Source of the DNA: Staphylococcus sp. ACRSN
GTDB lineage: Bacteria > Bacillota > Bacilli > Staphylococcales > Staphylococcaceae
Length of the DNA stretch: 64,000 nt
NCBI RefSeq assembly: GCF_022346615.1
Contig: NZ_JAKRNS010000009.1
Location: forward strand, 1-64,000
Reading direction: 5' to 3'
The position numbers and the translations under genes are program-made. Positions 17,330 through 27,407 of this stretch are shown here, one piece after another (positions within the stretch are counted from its first letter, which is position 1; each line of letters starts with the position of its first letter). A model generated the notes under the pieces. It did not search any database. It was given only the letters and a program-made list of their open reading frames with translations, and had not been told where the DNA came from.

Positions 17330-18283
17330 TTAATTTCTAGTACTTTGTCTTTTTTTTATAATTAATTCAATTTCTTCAAATGGTTTATCATCTATATTTA
17401 ATAATTTGGAAACAGCTTTTGTACCTAAATGGTACGCTGATTGATCAATTGTTGTTATTTGTGGAAACGTCATTTCTGAAAATGGAATGTTATCGTATCC
17501 AACTATTTGAATATCATTAGGTACGTTATAATTTAATTGTTGTACCATTCCTAATACTTTAATTGCCAAAACATCGTTACTACAAATAATCGTATCTATA
17601 CTACTACCACTTATCATGCGTTCAAACTGAGTTTCATCTTCAATCTGTGTAGCTAAACAACTATGAAAAGATATATGTTCTTGAGTTAGCATGTTTTTAG
17701 TTCCTTCATATCTTAGTTTAAATGCTTCGATACTCAAATCCTCATGTATAATGAGTACATGTTTCGCATTACCTTTAATCACTATATTGGCTTGCAATTG
17801 TCCACCTTGATAATGATTCGTCGAAACCCCATGTTGTTTCTCACTTAGCCTATCAACATATACAAAAGGGATATGTTGATAGGCTATCAATTCAGTTATT
17901 GTATGATGATCAAATGCAGTAGAAATGACACCAATACAATTATGAGAATTAAAAATACTAATATAATCCTTAGCTTTATCTAATGTGTTGTCGCTATTCC
18001 CAATCAATACTTGATAACCATGCTTTAATGCAATATCTTCTACGCCACGCGCAATTAACATAAAAAATGGATTGCTAATATCAGGTAATAGTAAGCCTAT
18101 AATTTTTGATTTCTTCTTAAAAAGCGTTCTTGCTGCTTCGTTCGGCATATAATTCAATTGTTTAATTACTTCTTCTATATGCTTTTTAGTAGATTCTTTT
18201 ACATAGCCATTGTCATTAATCACCCTAGATACAGTTGCCACAGAAACGCCTGCCATTTTAGCAACTTCTTTAATTGTAGTCAT
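17330..18283 (-). CDS. rbsR: LacI-family ribose operon repressor
   Basis: 317 residues. The LacI helix-turn-helix ([20 protein letters not shown], residues 3-22) and the hinge helix with [10 protein letters not shown] are followed by a sugar-binding regulatory domain ([30 protein letters not shown]). It is the first gene of rbsRDACB and should repress it in the absence of the sugar. Operator-like palindromes lie both upstream of this gene (18306-18323) and upstream of rbsD. The sugar is inferred as ribose from the linked rbsD. Confidence 0.9.
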   Translation of the reverse strand: MTTIKEVAKMAGVSVATVSRVINDNGYVKESTKKHIEEVIKQLNYMPNEAARTLFKKKSKIIGLLLPDISNPFFMLIARGVEDIALKHGYQVLIGNSDNTLDKAKDYISIFNSHNCIGVISTAFDHHTITELIAYQHIPFVYVDRLSEKQHGVSTNHYQGGQLQANIVIKGNAKHVLIIHEDLSIEAFKLRYEGTKNMLTQEHISFHSCLATQIEDETQFERMISGSSIDTIICSNDVLAIKVLGMVQQLNYNVPNDIQIVGYDNIPFSEMTFPQITTIDQSAYHLGTKAVSKLLNIDDKPFEEIELIIKKRQSTRN

Positions 18284-18305
18284 TGTTCAGTCACTCCTGC
18301 CTTTA

Positions 18306-18323
18306 TATGTAACCGTTTTCATA
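18306..18323. promoter_or_regulatory. Imperfect LacI-type operator before rbsR
   Basis: TATGTAACCGTTTTCATA resembles the operator at 17305-17322 and the general LacI/CcpA operator with a central CG. It is 23 nt upstream of the rbsR start, suited to autoregulation. Confidence 0.6.
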
Positions 18324-18517
18324 ATAGCATATTTATTATTCATTGAATAGATATTACATAAAATTTTTATATCCTGCTCTGCTCCCTTTCCTATAAATGT
18401 ATAAATCTAAAAAGAACAAAATTAAAAGCATAAATTGTAAAATGATACTATGAAATTAATTTGATTTAATGAGAGTATAATGTAAACTTTAATTTTTAAT
18501 AATATCTAGCTCAATAT

Positions 18518-18531
18518 TGAAAGCGCTTACT
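18518..18531. promoter_or_regulatory. Candidate CcpA cre site
   Basis: TGAAAGCGCTTACT matches the cre consensus TGWAARCGYTWNCW at every position. It lies 235 nt upstream of the rbsR start. Catabolite repression of the ribose operon would fit, though the distance is larger than usual. The rest of 18324-18724 shows no gene; alternative hairpins with AAGCTTAAA/TTTAAGCTT words lie near 18700. Confidence 0.65.
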
Positions 18532-18724
18532 AATGATGTTATATTATATACATACCTTCGGCAAAGGGGTAATGAACGTCATATAGAGTTAGAATAAAAT
18601 GACATTTTTAGTATTCAAGTTAGTTTATTAAGTAGCTAATTACTTCTCCAATTATTAGCTATACAAACCATTAAGCACTACACTTAAACTCCTAAAAGCT
18701 TAAAGTGCTAGACTTTTAAGCTAT

Positions 18725-18764
18725 AAAAAAGGACAAATCTTCAATTGAAGATTTGTCCTTTTTT
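18725..18764. terminator. Perfect palindromic terminator after mprF
   Basis: Twenty-nt arms are exact complements (A-run, GGACAAATCTTCAA, then its complement and T-run), centred between 18744 and 18745. It lies 36 nt after the mprF stop and works in both directions. Confidence 0.9.
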
Positions 18765-18799
18765 TGTGTGCACTTTGTTATATATAAAGCGTATTTGTA

Positions 18800-21325
18800 T
18801 TACTTTTTCTTTCTAATAACGCGCATGACCTTAATCATGCTTAGCCAAAGTGAATGGTGTTTTCTATAAACAAGAAATCGCGGTTCCCAATCCGGTTTGA
18901 ATTTTTCCTTGTACCTTCTTAGACCTTGAAATCTATAAAGACCATTAAAATGCTCGAACACTCTACCTGCAATACGTTCACCATAAAATGAAAACTGTAC
19001 TTGTCCTACATTTGATAATGTTGCCATACCCATATTAAATTTGTGGTAACCACATGTTTTTGCCCACAATAAAATTTTTAGATAAAGTCCATCCATTAAA
19101 GGTAATTCACTATCTAACTTCCAACGGATTAAATCAACTGAGATGATTTCCTTATCAACAACTGGCATAATTGAAGAAAATGCAATAACCTGTTCATCCT
19201 TATCCTTTATCAATGCAATCGGTGCTTGGTTAAGATAAAAAGTGTCAAATTGACCTACAGAAAAATGCATTTCATTTTTATCACCTAACCATTCATCGCT
19301 TACATCTTTCAATTCTTTTAAAAGTGAATCAGAAAAAGGCGGTTGTATAACTTCAAATGTCATACCACTCTCTTCAAGTTTATTGAGTGTCGCTCTTAGA
19401 CCACGTTTCTTTTTCCCAGAAGTTGTAAAATTGTCTAAGTCTATTACCGCTTCTTCACCCAGTTTGAAAAATTGATTTCCAAAATTATGGTATAAAGACA
19501 TATATTTATCAGTGACTTGATAGAAAATAATATCGTATCCTAAAAATTTGGCTTCTGTATAAAATTCTTCTAATAAATTGTTAAACGAATTAGAATTACC
19601 AACTGGATCTCCTAATACAATGTAGGCATTATTTTTATATCTATACATGATAAACGCATCGTGTTGTTTATTTACGAAAAACTTTTTATCACCACTATAC
19701 ATTAAATGACTTAAGAAATGGCCTCCATATTCACTAACAATATCCTGACAAATTTCTAATGCTTCATCCGTTCTTAATACACGATAACGATGTTCAAACC
19801 ACCATACAATAAAACCAACAACTACTGCTACCAATATGATTGTAATCCAAAAATAGTACCGTAATATAGAAGTATCTACTTCTACATGAAATATATCTAA
19901 TGTTCTAAAAGTACTCGTAATAATGATATGATTAATTAATAATATCATTGCACCAATTACGATACTAACTAACAATTTGCTTAACCTAAATGGCCTTTTA
20001 ATAATTGTAGCTCTTCGATAAAATATACCAAGTAATATTATAATGATAATTAACCATCCTAATAATATATACGAGACATACGTATACGCTGTCACACCAA
20101 AAATTAAAATGACAGAAGTAATTGAAAATAAAATAGCTCTTTTTGAGCCACAATAAACACCATATGCATTTAATAGTAATAGTAAGCAAGCACACGTATG
20201 TATCGCCACTATGACGTAATACAAATTGTGATTTGGTGCATATAGTCCATCATAAATAATTGTTATATTATTTAAGAAAAAGACAAGACTCGTGAATATT
20301 AATAGCATAGCAATAGAAAATGAAGGGATTCTACCTAAAACATCCTTTTGATATGATGCTAATAATGACGACATATCTTTCATTGGCACACTGAACTTTG
20401 AATCTTCCCAATAACGTTTTGCTGTACCTTTAAATTCAAAAGTAGATAAAATAAGTGCCACAAGAAGTGGAAATAAATAATATGCAAAACGATATAATAA
20501 AACTGCTAAAACAATTTTCTCTTCAGGTATATTTAAACCTTTCATACCTAAAATTACCACTAAATCAAATGATCCGAAACCACCTGGAATAAAGCTAATT
20601 AATCCTGATAGTGCAGCAATGATAAAGATGCCTATAAATGTCGGAAATGCAATATGAATACCAACAATATAAGCAGCTAGATATAATACCAAGGCTGCTA
20701 CAAACCATTCCACAGCCGATACAAGTGTACAATATACACCAAGATATTTCGCACTTTGTTGAACAGGTTTTACAATGGTAATTATAATAAAAATAGGTAA
20801 AAACAATGCAACACCATATAATAACCATTTAATCCAAGGAAATGGACTAAAGATATGTGAAACATCAAACACATGTAACACAACTAAAATAGACAATAAA
20901 CTTAATCCCGTTAACATTGAAATTAAAACAATAGATATTGTATGCACTAAAGCCTTCTTATCATTAGTGGTATCTTTATAAAATAAAAATCTTACACTCG
21001 CTCCAATAAATCCACCAAAACCAACGACTGAATTAAGCGCATTTACGATATATCCAATACGTACAGTTCTCAAAATGGATATACGTAGTTTTAATGTTTT
21101 TGCTAATATCACATCATATAAAGACATGACAACAATTGAAGCCCCTCCACTTAAGAACAATCCCACTAACCATAAACTATTGATTTTACCAAAAGACTTG
21201 ATTGTTTCCTTTAGATTGATATGAGAAAGCTCACGATACAACGTAAATATTACAAAAATTAATAAAGCAACTGCAAATACTATTTTTAAGGTTGATAGCA
21301 GCTTACTTCTTAGTTCTTTCGACAT
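18800..21325 (-). CDS. mprF: Phosphatidylglycerol lysyltransferase/flippase
   Basis: 841 residues. The N-terminal two thirds (about 1-510) hold some 13-14 membrane helices, the flippase part with SFIPGGFGSFDLVVILGMKG. The C-terminal cytosolic part (about 515-841) is the synthase domain that transfers lysine from Lys-tRNA to phosphatidylglycerol, with FYQVTDKYMSLYHNFGNQFF and FNMGMATLSNVG. Lysyl-PG on the outer leaflet lowers negative charge and gives resistance to cationic peptides and daptomycin. Compared from memory with S. aureus MprF, the N-terminal helices differ at many positions. Monocistronic, with a good terminator. Confidence 0.95.
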   Translation of the reverse strand: MSKELRSKLLSTLKIVFAVALLIFVIFTLYRELSHINLKETIKSFGKINSLWLVGLFLSGGASIVVMSLYDVILAKTLKLRISILRTVRIGYIVNALNSVVGFGGFIGASVRFLFYKDTTNDKKALVHTISIVLISMLTGLSLLSILVVLHVFDVSHIFSPFPWIKWLLYGVALFLPIFIIITIVKPVQQSAKYLGVYCTLVSAVEWFVAALVLYLAAYIVGIHIAFPTFIGIFIIAALSGLISFIPGGFGSFDLVVILGMKGLNIPEEKIVLAVLLYRFAYYLFPLLVALILSTFEFKGTAKRYWEDSKFSVPMKDMSSLLASYQKDVLGRIPSFSIAMLLIFTSLVFFLNNITIIYDGLYAPNHNLYYVIVAIHTCACLLLLLNAYGVYCGSKRAILFSITSVILIFGVTAYTYVSYILLGWLIIIIILLGIFYRRATIIKRPFRLSKLLVSIVIGAMILLINHIIITSTFRTLDIFHVEVDTSILRYYFWITIILVAVVVGFIVWWFEHRYRVLRTDEALEICQDIVSEYGGHFLSHLMYSGDKKFFVNKQHDAFIMYRYKNNAYIVLGDPVGNSNSFNNLLEEFYTEAKFLGYDIIFYQVTDKYMSLYHNFGNQFFKLGEEAVIDLDNFTTSGKKKRGLRATLNKLEESGMTFEVIQPPFSDSLLKELKDVSDEWLGDKNEMHFSVGQFDTFYLNQAPIALIKDKDEQVIAFSSIMPVVDKEIISVDLIRWKLDSELPLMDGLYLKILLWAKTCGYHKFNMGMATLSNVGQVQFSFYGERIAGRVFEHFNGLYRFQGLRRYKEKFKPDWEPRFLVYRKHHSLWLSMIKVMRVIRKKK

Positions 21326-21645
21326 TTTTCCACTTCATTTCTCCTAGTTTCATATATTCATAAAAAATATACCACAATATAAATCTCAAAGAAATATAAT
21401 TTAACAAACATGAACTAACAATAATGTCATATCAATTATTGATAAAAACTATAGTTGTAAATGTAATTTCATTCGTTTTACTATACTCTTTCTAATTCAA
21501 ATTATTTTTTCAAGTTAAATTTTTACATAATTTTTATTTCAACATATATGAATAATATACTTTCAAAATTGTTAATAAACCAACTATCACTATTCAAATT
21601 CAAATGATCTATCATCACCTTACACAATTAAAATACACAGCAAAA

Positions 21646-21690
21646 AAAGCGTTAATTTCTAATATAAATTAGTAGAAATTAACGCTTTTA
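21646..21690 (-). terminator. Terminator-like hairpin between the permease and mprF genes
   Basis: AAAAAGCGTTAATTTCT pairs with AGAAATTAACGCTTTT around about 13 nt. It lies about 90 nt downstream of the AI-2E permease stop, and ends that transcript before mprF. The rest of 21326-21777 is AT-rich and shows no gene. Confidence 0.8.
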
Positions 21691-21777
21691 TACAACAACT
21701 ATTTTAAACTTATCTAGTTAACAAACTTAAAACTCTATATTTTCAAATAAAACCAAAGACGTCCGCTTCAAGCACGA

Positions 21778-23007
21778 TTAACGATTGAGTTCTTCATCTT
21801 TAATTTCATATTTACCGGCATCATCGCCATAATATTTATTGTATCTACGTTTATATAAGTAAAATAAATGTGATACTAATACTTTTAATATAGCATAAGC
21901 TGGTATACCTAAAATCACACCAACGACACCAAGTAAATTACCTGCACTTAATAAAATGAAAATAATTGTCAATGGGTGAATTTTCAATGTTTTACCCATA
22001 ATATTAGGTGAAATAAAGTGACCTTCAATAAACTGTACAGCAGTCCAGACTACAATTAATTTTAATAACATAATCGGCGAAGTGATTAAAGCAATGATAA
22101 TTGCTGGCGATATTGCAATTGTCGGACCGATATATGGAACAACACTTGTCACCGCTGCGATACAGGCAAGAATTAAACTATAGTCCAACCCAATAATGCT
22201 ATAACCGATAAATAATAATATACCAATACAGAATGAAACAATAATTTGACCTTGGATATAAGAACCAACTTGTTCACTCATTTTATCTAATAAATCATGG
22301 AAGTCTTTTCTAAATTTTGGAGCCATCAAATTAGTTGAAAATTCTTTGAAGCGATGACCGTCCTTTAACATAAAGAATAAGACAAATGGCGTTGTCGCAA
22401 TCACTACACCAACATTAACTAAAGCTTCTGCTACATTTTTTACTTTTGTACCAAAACCGTTAAAGTAATCAGAAATCATAGAAGGAATTTTCTTAGATAA
22501 TGTATCAAGTTGGTCTTGGATTTGACTATACGAATTAGATATCAATGAATACTTGGTTATGCTATCAATTAAACCATTTACTTTATCAACATAATTTGGG
22601 AAATTATGTCCAAAACTTTTTATTTGTGTGCCTATTACAGGAATTAATAAGTTAATTGCTAAAGAAATAACCCCTACAATAAGTAAAAAGAGGATAATAA
22701 CGCCCCAAGCACGTCCAATATTATATCGCTCCATTAAATTAACTAATGGATTTAATAGGTAATATAAAATAATAGAAACTATGATTGGTGCTGCTATTGT
22801 ATTAAACACAATAATAAATGGCTTAAATATATACGATACTTGATCAAAAATAAATATAGAAAAACCAACCAAAATAAGTACAATGAGTCCAAAAATTAAA
22901 TCTTTACCACCAAAAAATTTCATAAAGCGTGTCTCAGGAAAACTTAATCTGAGCCTGTCTTTTTTTTGCTTCGTTGTTTCTTGCTTAGTGTTTGTTTCTT
23001 GATTCAT
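21778..23007 (-). CDS. AI-2E family transporter
   Basis: 409 residues with about eight membrane helices and the AI-2E transport (PF01594) layout: two N-terminal pairs of helices, a long soluble segment (about residues 140-220), and a C-terminal bundle with AAVTSVVPYIGPTIAISPA and EGHFISPNIMGKTLKIHPLT. The family includes autoinducer-2 exporters, Na+/H+ antiporters and uncharacterised members, so the substrate is open. The same gene neighbours mprF in S. aureus. Confidence 0.85.
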   Translation of the reverse strand: MNQETNTKQETTKQKKDRLRLSFPETRFMKFFGGKDLIFGLIVLILVGFSIFIFDQVSYIFKPFIIVFNTIAAPIIVSIILYYLLNPLVNLMERYNIGRAWGVIILFLLIVGVISLAINLLIPVIGTQIKSFGHNFPNYVDKVNGLIDSITKYSLISNSYSQIQDQLDTLSKKIPSMISDYFNGFGTKVKNVAEALVNVGVVIATTPFVLFFMLKDGHRFKEFSTNLMAPKFRKDFHDLLDKMSEQVGSYIQGQIIVSFCIGILLFIGYSIIGLDYSLILACIAAVTSVVPYIGPTIAISPAIIIALITSPIMLLKLIVVWTAVQFIEGHFISPNIMGKTLKIHPLTIIFILLSAGNLLGVVGVILGIPAYAILKVLVSHLFYLYKRRYNKYYGDDAGKYEIKDEELNR

Positions 23008-23313
23008 TTACTTCACCATACCTTAATTTAATTCTTAAAGCAGTCTTAATAGCAATGTTTATGTAGAATGAGCAACTTCAGATAATAATATAAAACATTA
23101 CATATTTGCTTTAGCTCATATTATACTTTATAAACTGTATAATAATTTAATTAAGACCTTTTCATACGAAGTAATAACATACATTTATCAGTCAATCTCA
23201 TAAATGCTTGGTTATTAAATTCATAATAACATATAAGCATTGCTCTAAACATATATTTCACTACATTATGTTTATTAAGTATAAATTTTAAAATTTATAC
23301 ACTAACCATATAT

Positions 23314-23590
23314 TCAGATGTAACGATAAATTGTTGTGTTTGAAATTGCCATTTTTTCATTTGTCTTAATTGGTGTGCCATTATCATAAAGCGTTTTGAG
23401 TAGACTCAAATCTTACTTATTCAATTCTTCAAATCCCCTATCATACTGTATCATGAACTACCATTCAATCAGCTGAAGAATGCTCTAAAATTATATTAAG
23501 TTCAAATTCTGCAAACGTTGTGAATAAATGTAATACTAATTGTCCTGTAGCACATAATTTATCTATAATTATATTTTCTTATAATCCTAT
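23314..23590 (-). pseudogene. Remnant of a serine resolvase/invertase
   Basis: Minus-strand frames give KLCATGQLVLHLFTTFAEFE, the helix found just after the catalytic domain in Tn3/Tn552-type resolvases. After stops and a frame change comes LLKTLYDNGTPIKTNEKMAI followed by SNTTIYRYI, the C-terminal helix-turn-helix. The N-terminal catalytic serine part is missing. It marks an old mobile element at the edge of the accessory patch. The rest of 23008-23800 shows no gene. Confidence 0.6.
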
Positions 23591-23788
23591 GTAACATCAC
23601 AAATCGTTCGTTAACTCATGTGATTAACTCCTCCTTGCTTCGTACCAGGCTACTTGATTTTCAAACAACAATGGTCTCTTCTGATTCTCAAATTTTATTG
23701 TTTATTAATACCAAGATTTTCACTTTTTGAACTACTGATGGACAATTTCGACTGGTAAAGTTATAAGCACTATTTGGTTTGTCTATTA

Positions 23789-23851
23789 TTGACACTTTTA
23801 AATATATAGATTAAACTAGTTTCATAGTCTAATAGTTAGACAATGAAACTA
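23789..23851 (+). promoter_or_regulatory. Promoter with a near-perfect MarR-type operator
   Basis: TTGACA (23789-23794) is 17 nt from a weak -10 (TAAACT, 23812-23817). Immediately downstream, 16-nt arms (23817-23832 and 23836-23851) pair with one mismatch around TAG: TAGTTTCATAGTCTAA and TTAGACAATGAAACTA. The operator covers the expected transcription start and ends 21 nt before the MarR start codon, suited to autorepression. Confidence 0.75.
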
Positions 23852-23872
23852 TTTTATAAAAGGAGTTCTCAA

Positions 23873-24343
23873 ATGGATATAAAAACTTTAGAACAATACA
23901 TTGATAAGTATAGTCAAATTTCACAATCAATGATGAATAGCATGTACGTTATTCAAAAAGATGCCTTTGCCAATAGTCCTATTACATCAGATCAATTCAA
24001 TTTAATGAACGCAATAAATTCAAGAGAAGATTGTACTTCTAGTTTATTGGCAAAAGAGTTTAATGTTAAAAAAAGTTCTATCACAGCTATTGTCAGTAGA
24101 TTAGTAGATAAAGGATATATTGAGCGAATATATAATAAAAAAGATCGTAGAGTTGTTTTTATTAAATTAACAAAATATGGTCATGAACTGTTAAATACTA
24201 AGAGAAATGAATTAATAAATACATTAATGCCCATTGGACACGGCTTCGATGGTAAAGATTGGGATAAAGTTATCGAAAGTTTAACAACAATAGCAAAACA
24301 ACTTAAAATTATCGAAAAGGAAATATTAGAAAATGAGAAATAA
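23873..24343 (+). CDS. MarR-family regulator of the hydrolase gene
   Basis: 156 residues from an ATG behind AAGGAG; the frame runs further upstream through the operator, which is unlikely to be coding. The winged helix-turn-helix is typical: SSLLAKEFNVKKSSITAIVS for the helices and NKKDRRVVFIKLTKYGHEL for the wing. It overlaps the next gene by 11 nt (ATGAGAAATAA), so regulator and hydrolase are coupled. The inverted repeat at 23817-23851 is the likely operator. Confidence 0.88.
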   Translation: MDIKTLEQYIDKYSQISQSMMNSMYVIQKDAFANSPITSDQFNLMNAINSREDCTSSLLAKEFNVKKSSITAIVSRLVDKGYIERIYNKKDRRVVFIKLTKYGHELLNTKRNELINTLMPIGHGFDGKDWDKVIESLTTIAKQLKIIEKEILENEK

Positions 24344-25718
24344 ATTCAAAATATACAGTAGTATCATGGGTTTGCTTTTTATTTTGTTAAATTGGTCACA
24401 GGCATTTTTTATCAATTATCTTATACCACTAGGTGTCATATCAATTATTGCACTCATAATTAATATGGTAATCACAAAACAGCTTACTCATAGAAAAATA
24501 TTTGCTGTAATTATGTTATTGTCAACATTTTTCATTTTAATTGAAATTACTTGCATGTTATTTAATAAAATAGCCCTATTTTTAGCCGCTCAAGTCACAC
24601 TATCTATTACAGGATTTATCTTATTAAGTATTGGTTTAGGAATTAGAAGGAAATTCAAGCATGCTATATTGACTATATTAGTTACAGGGCTAAAACTGAT
24701 TACACTATTAGTTTTAACATTCATTACAATACTATTAATCATCTGTATAATTTCACCTAAACCAGTTACTTTATTTTTACAAAATTCTACAGGTGCTAAA
24801 AACAGCTATAATGCTCCTCCATCTAAAACTATGATAATCGATAAAAAATACCAATTAACTACAAATATTAAATATGGTGATAAATATCCAAGAAGTTATT
24901 TAAATATCATTACACCAACTGGACATTTTGATAAAAATCGACCAACGTATTTTTATGTTCATGGGGGAGGCTTTATCCAAGGCGACTCTATGGGTGGTGA
25001 TCCTAACGCAAGCACATCTCAAAATACAACTTTAAAGCAATATGAAAAAATGATAGACCATGGGTATAATGTAGTAACAATAAACTATGCATTGGCACCT
25101 CAATATGTACATCCGACCCCAGTTAATCAATTATCAGAAGCTGTAAATTTCATGAAAAAAAATGATGAGAAGTATAAAATAAACATGGATTCAGTAGTTT
25201 TTGCAGGTGGGAGCTCAGGTGGATTTATAGCTGCCGATTTTACAACAATTCAAACAAATCCACAGTATTCCAAAGAATCAGGTATTAAGCCTGTCATTAA
25301 ATCTAAAAACATAAAAGCTTTAGTTTTAGAGTCCCCAGCACTTGATGCATCACGTGGTCACAAGACAAAAAAAGAAAATTTAATAACAGATTATATCTTT
25401 GGTCAAAGTATGGCTGCTTATTTCGATATGCCTGTTGTAAGTGGAAATGAAAATAAAATCAATAAAATAAATTTGATAAAAAAAGTTACTAGTGAATCTC
25501 CACCTACTTATATTAGTGACGGGAACACAGGTACATTCGCAGATCAAGCTAGAGATTATTATCATATATTAAAAGAACACAATGTTAAATCAGAATTGTA
25601 TATACCAGATATAAAGAAAAGTGAACAAGGTCATGGATTCATGTTCCATAATATGGGTTCAAAAGCTTCTCATATTTATTTGGAAAAGAAATTTGAGTTC
25701 TTAAAAAGTTTAAATTAA
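24333..25718 (+). CDS. Membrane-anchored alpha/beta hydrolase (HSL-type esterase)
   Basis: 461 residues in two parts. Residues 1 to about 145 hold five or so hydrophobic helices. From about 165 comes a hormone-sensitive-lipase-type hydrolase: the oxyanion motif HGGGF (YVHGGGFIQGDS), the nucleophile elbow GGSSGG, an acid probably in the LDAS region or later, and a C-terminal GHGF with the histidine. Such enzymes cleave acyl esters or related bonds, and the anchor suggests a lipophilic or surface substrate. It is coupled to the MarR gene, so a small ligand probably induces it. Whether the catalytic domain faces in or out is not settled. Confidence 0.8.
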   Translation: MRNKFKIYSSIMGLLFILLNWSQAFFINYLIPLGVISIIALIINMVITKQLTHRKIFAVIMLLSTFFILIEITCMLFNKIALFLAAQVTLSITGFILLSIGLGIRRKFKHAILTILVTGLKLITLLVLTFITILLIICIISPKPVTLFLQNSTGAKNSYNAPPSKTMIIDKKYQLTTNIKYGDKYPRSYLNIITPTGHFDKNRPTYFYVHGGGFIQGDSMGGDPNASTSQNTTLKQYEKMIDHGYNVVTINYALAPQYVHPTPVNQLSEAVNFMKKNDEKYKINMDSVVFAGGSSGGFIAADFTTIQTNPQYSKESGIKPVIKSKNIKALVLESPALDASRGHKTKKENLITDYIFGQSMAAYFDMPVVSGNENKINKINLIKKVTSESPPTYISDGNTGTFADQARDYYHILKEHNVKSELYIPDIKKSEQGHGFMFHNMGSKASHIYLEKKFEFLKSLN

Positions 25719-26011
25719 TATTTCTAAAGTTATACGAATTACTATATTTTACTCATTATTTTAGATTTAAGAAAAGAAGTCGTCATTTTATATGTAAAAC
25801 CAACAAAAGTAATAATATTTAAAATCCTAATTAATGATTATTTATAAAACCAATTTATACTCATAATTCTTTATATGTCACAATAGTACTTTTTTTAGTA
25901 CTATCTCTATTTTTATTGCCTACTTTTAAAATTGTAGTGAAATTTATATAATTAGTGATTAAGAAATAGTTTTCAACTGAATATTAGAATTATAAAGAAA
26001 GGAAGTTATAT

Positions 26012-26887
26012 ATGGATGAAAGAATATTGGTTATTGGTGCCTCGGGAAGAGTCGGTTCAAAAGTAGTTAAATATTTGGACAAAAATAATGAAGGAATCAT
26101 AATTCGTCTTGCAACAAGTCGCCTAGAAACAGCTGAAAGATGGAGTAATGAAGGTAGAGAGGCCGTTATACTCGATCTTAATAAATCAGAAACATTTCCA
26201 AAAGCATTAGAAAATGTTGATCGTGTATTTTTATTAACAGGCTATACTTCTGATATGTTACATCAAAGTAAAAGATTAGTAGACGCCGCAGTGGAAGCAG
26301 GAGTAAACCATATCGTTCATTTAGGTGTGTTTACTTCTCGTCGTGATATGATACCGCATTTTAATTGGCATGACCTTGTAGAAACTTATATAGAAGCAAG
26401 TGGTATTAATTGGACACATATTCACCCAAATGTCATTGCTGATACTACTTTAATTATAGACCCTCCATTAACAGAAACAAAATCATTTACAGTCAATTGG
26501 GGTAATGCCTCACAGGGTTGGGTATTTGCAGATGATATAGGTGCTGTAAGTGCTAAAGTTTTAAAAGAAGGTCCTGATAAACATGGGAGTGCTAATTATT
26601 GGTTGAGTACTGAAGTACTTACAAGCTTAGAAGTTGCAGATATTTTATCTGAAGTATCTGGCCAAAATATAGAAGTCAATATAGGCAGTCCAGAAACTTT
26701 AGAAGCCTATATTTCTCAAATTGAATCACCTTCAATTCGGGCTTATATGGAAAGTGCTGTTATTACTATGAAATTAGGTTCAGAAAACAAAATATGGAAC
26801 CAAAATATAGTTCATGACGATGTAAAAACAGTAGTTGGACGTCCAGGTATTACTATGAAAGAATGGGCAAAAGATTATTTTAAATAG
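26012..26887 (+). CDS. NmrA-like NAD(P)-binding reductase
   Basis: 291 residues. The N-terminal GASGRVGSKV motif (residues 8-17) binds NAD(P). VDRVFLLTG and HIVHLGVFTS follow as in atypical short-chain dehydrogenases of the NmrA/YtfG (quinone or azo reductase-like) group, with no YxxxK catalytic pair evident. AAAGGAAG precedes the ATG. The substrate is unknown. It ends at a terminator (26914-26944) and is followed by a broken HxlR regulator, a common partner of such reductases. Confidence 0.82.
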   Translation: MDERILVIGASGRVGSKVVKYLDKNNEGIIIRLATSRLETAERWSNEGREAVILDLNKSETFPKALENVDRVFLLTGYTSDMLHQSKRLVDAAVEAGVNHIVHLGVFTSRRDMIPHFNWHDLVETYIEASGINWTHIHPNVIADTTLIIDPPLTETKSFTVNWGNASQGWVFADDIGAVSAKVLKEGPDKHGSANYWLSTEVLTSLEVADILSEVSGQNIEVNIGSPETLEAYISQIESPSIRAYMESAVITMKLGSENKIWNQNIVHDDVKTVVGRPGITMKEWAKDYFK

Positions 26888-26913
26888 CAATTAGTACTAA
26901 CTAAAGAACAACA

Positions 26914-26944
26914 AGGATTAACAATTAAAAAAGCTGTTAATCCT
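26914..26944 (+). terminator. Terminator of the NmrA-like gene
   Basis: AGGATTAACA pairs with TGTTAATCCT around 11 nt, followed by ATTTTTAATTTT. Confidence 0.85.
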
Positions 26945-27035
26945 ATTTTTAATTTTAGCTAGTATATGATGGAATAGATAATCGAGATGTATTGAACAAT
27001 ACAGAAAGCACGCTGTTTTATATTGGAGGAATTTT

Positions 27036-27404
27036 ATGGTTAAAATTTGTAATTATGGTTTTGACAGAAGACTTATAGAAGAAGGACGAGATATCTATGG
27101 TATTGCCTATACTCAAAACATTTTGTCAGGTCGTTATAAAAATTTAATTATATGGTATTTGAAAGAAAAAGATAGACGTTATAATCAAATCAAAAAATTT
27201 TTGGAAAGTATTTCTCAAGGGTCATTAACTAAGTAACTTAGAGAGTTAGAAGCGGATAACATTATAAGTAGAACTGTTTATCCAGAGGTTCCTCCAAAAG
27301 TTATATATGCTTTAACAGATAAAGGAAAAGACTTAGTTCCTATCATAGATATGATGGAAAATTACGGAAAAAAATATGGAGAGCAGTTAAACAAAGATGA
27401 TTAA
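27036..27404 (+). pseudogene. HxlR-family regulator broken by one stop codon
   Basis: TGGAGG precedes the ATG. The first 66 codons encode the start of a MarR/HxlR-like winged helix (YNQIKKFLESISQGSLTK), then TAA at 27234. The same frame continues LRELEADNIISRTVYPEVPP and IYALTDKGKDLVPII for 55 more codons to a second stop, giving the usual HxlR length of about 122. Family members have Q in this place (LTKQLRELE), so a C-to-T change from CAA explains the break. No other damage is seen, so the loss is recent, or is a sequencing error. Confidence 0.85.
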
Positions 27405-27407
27405 ATG

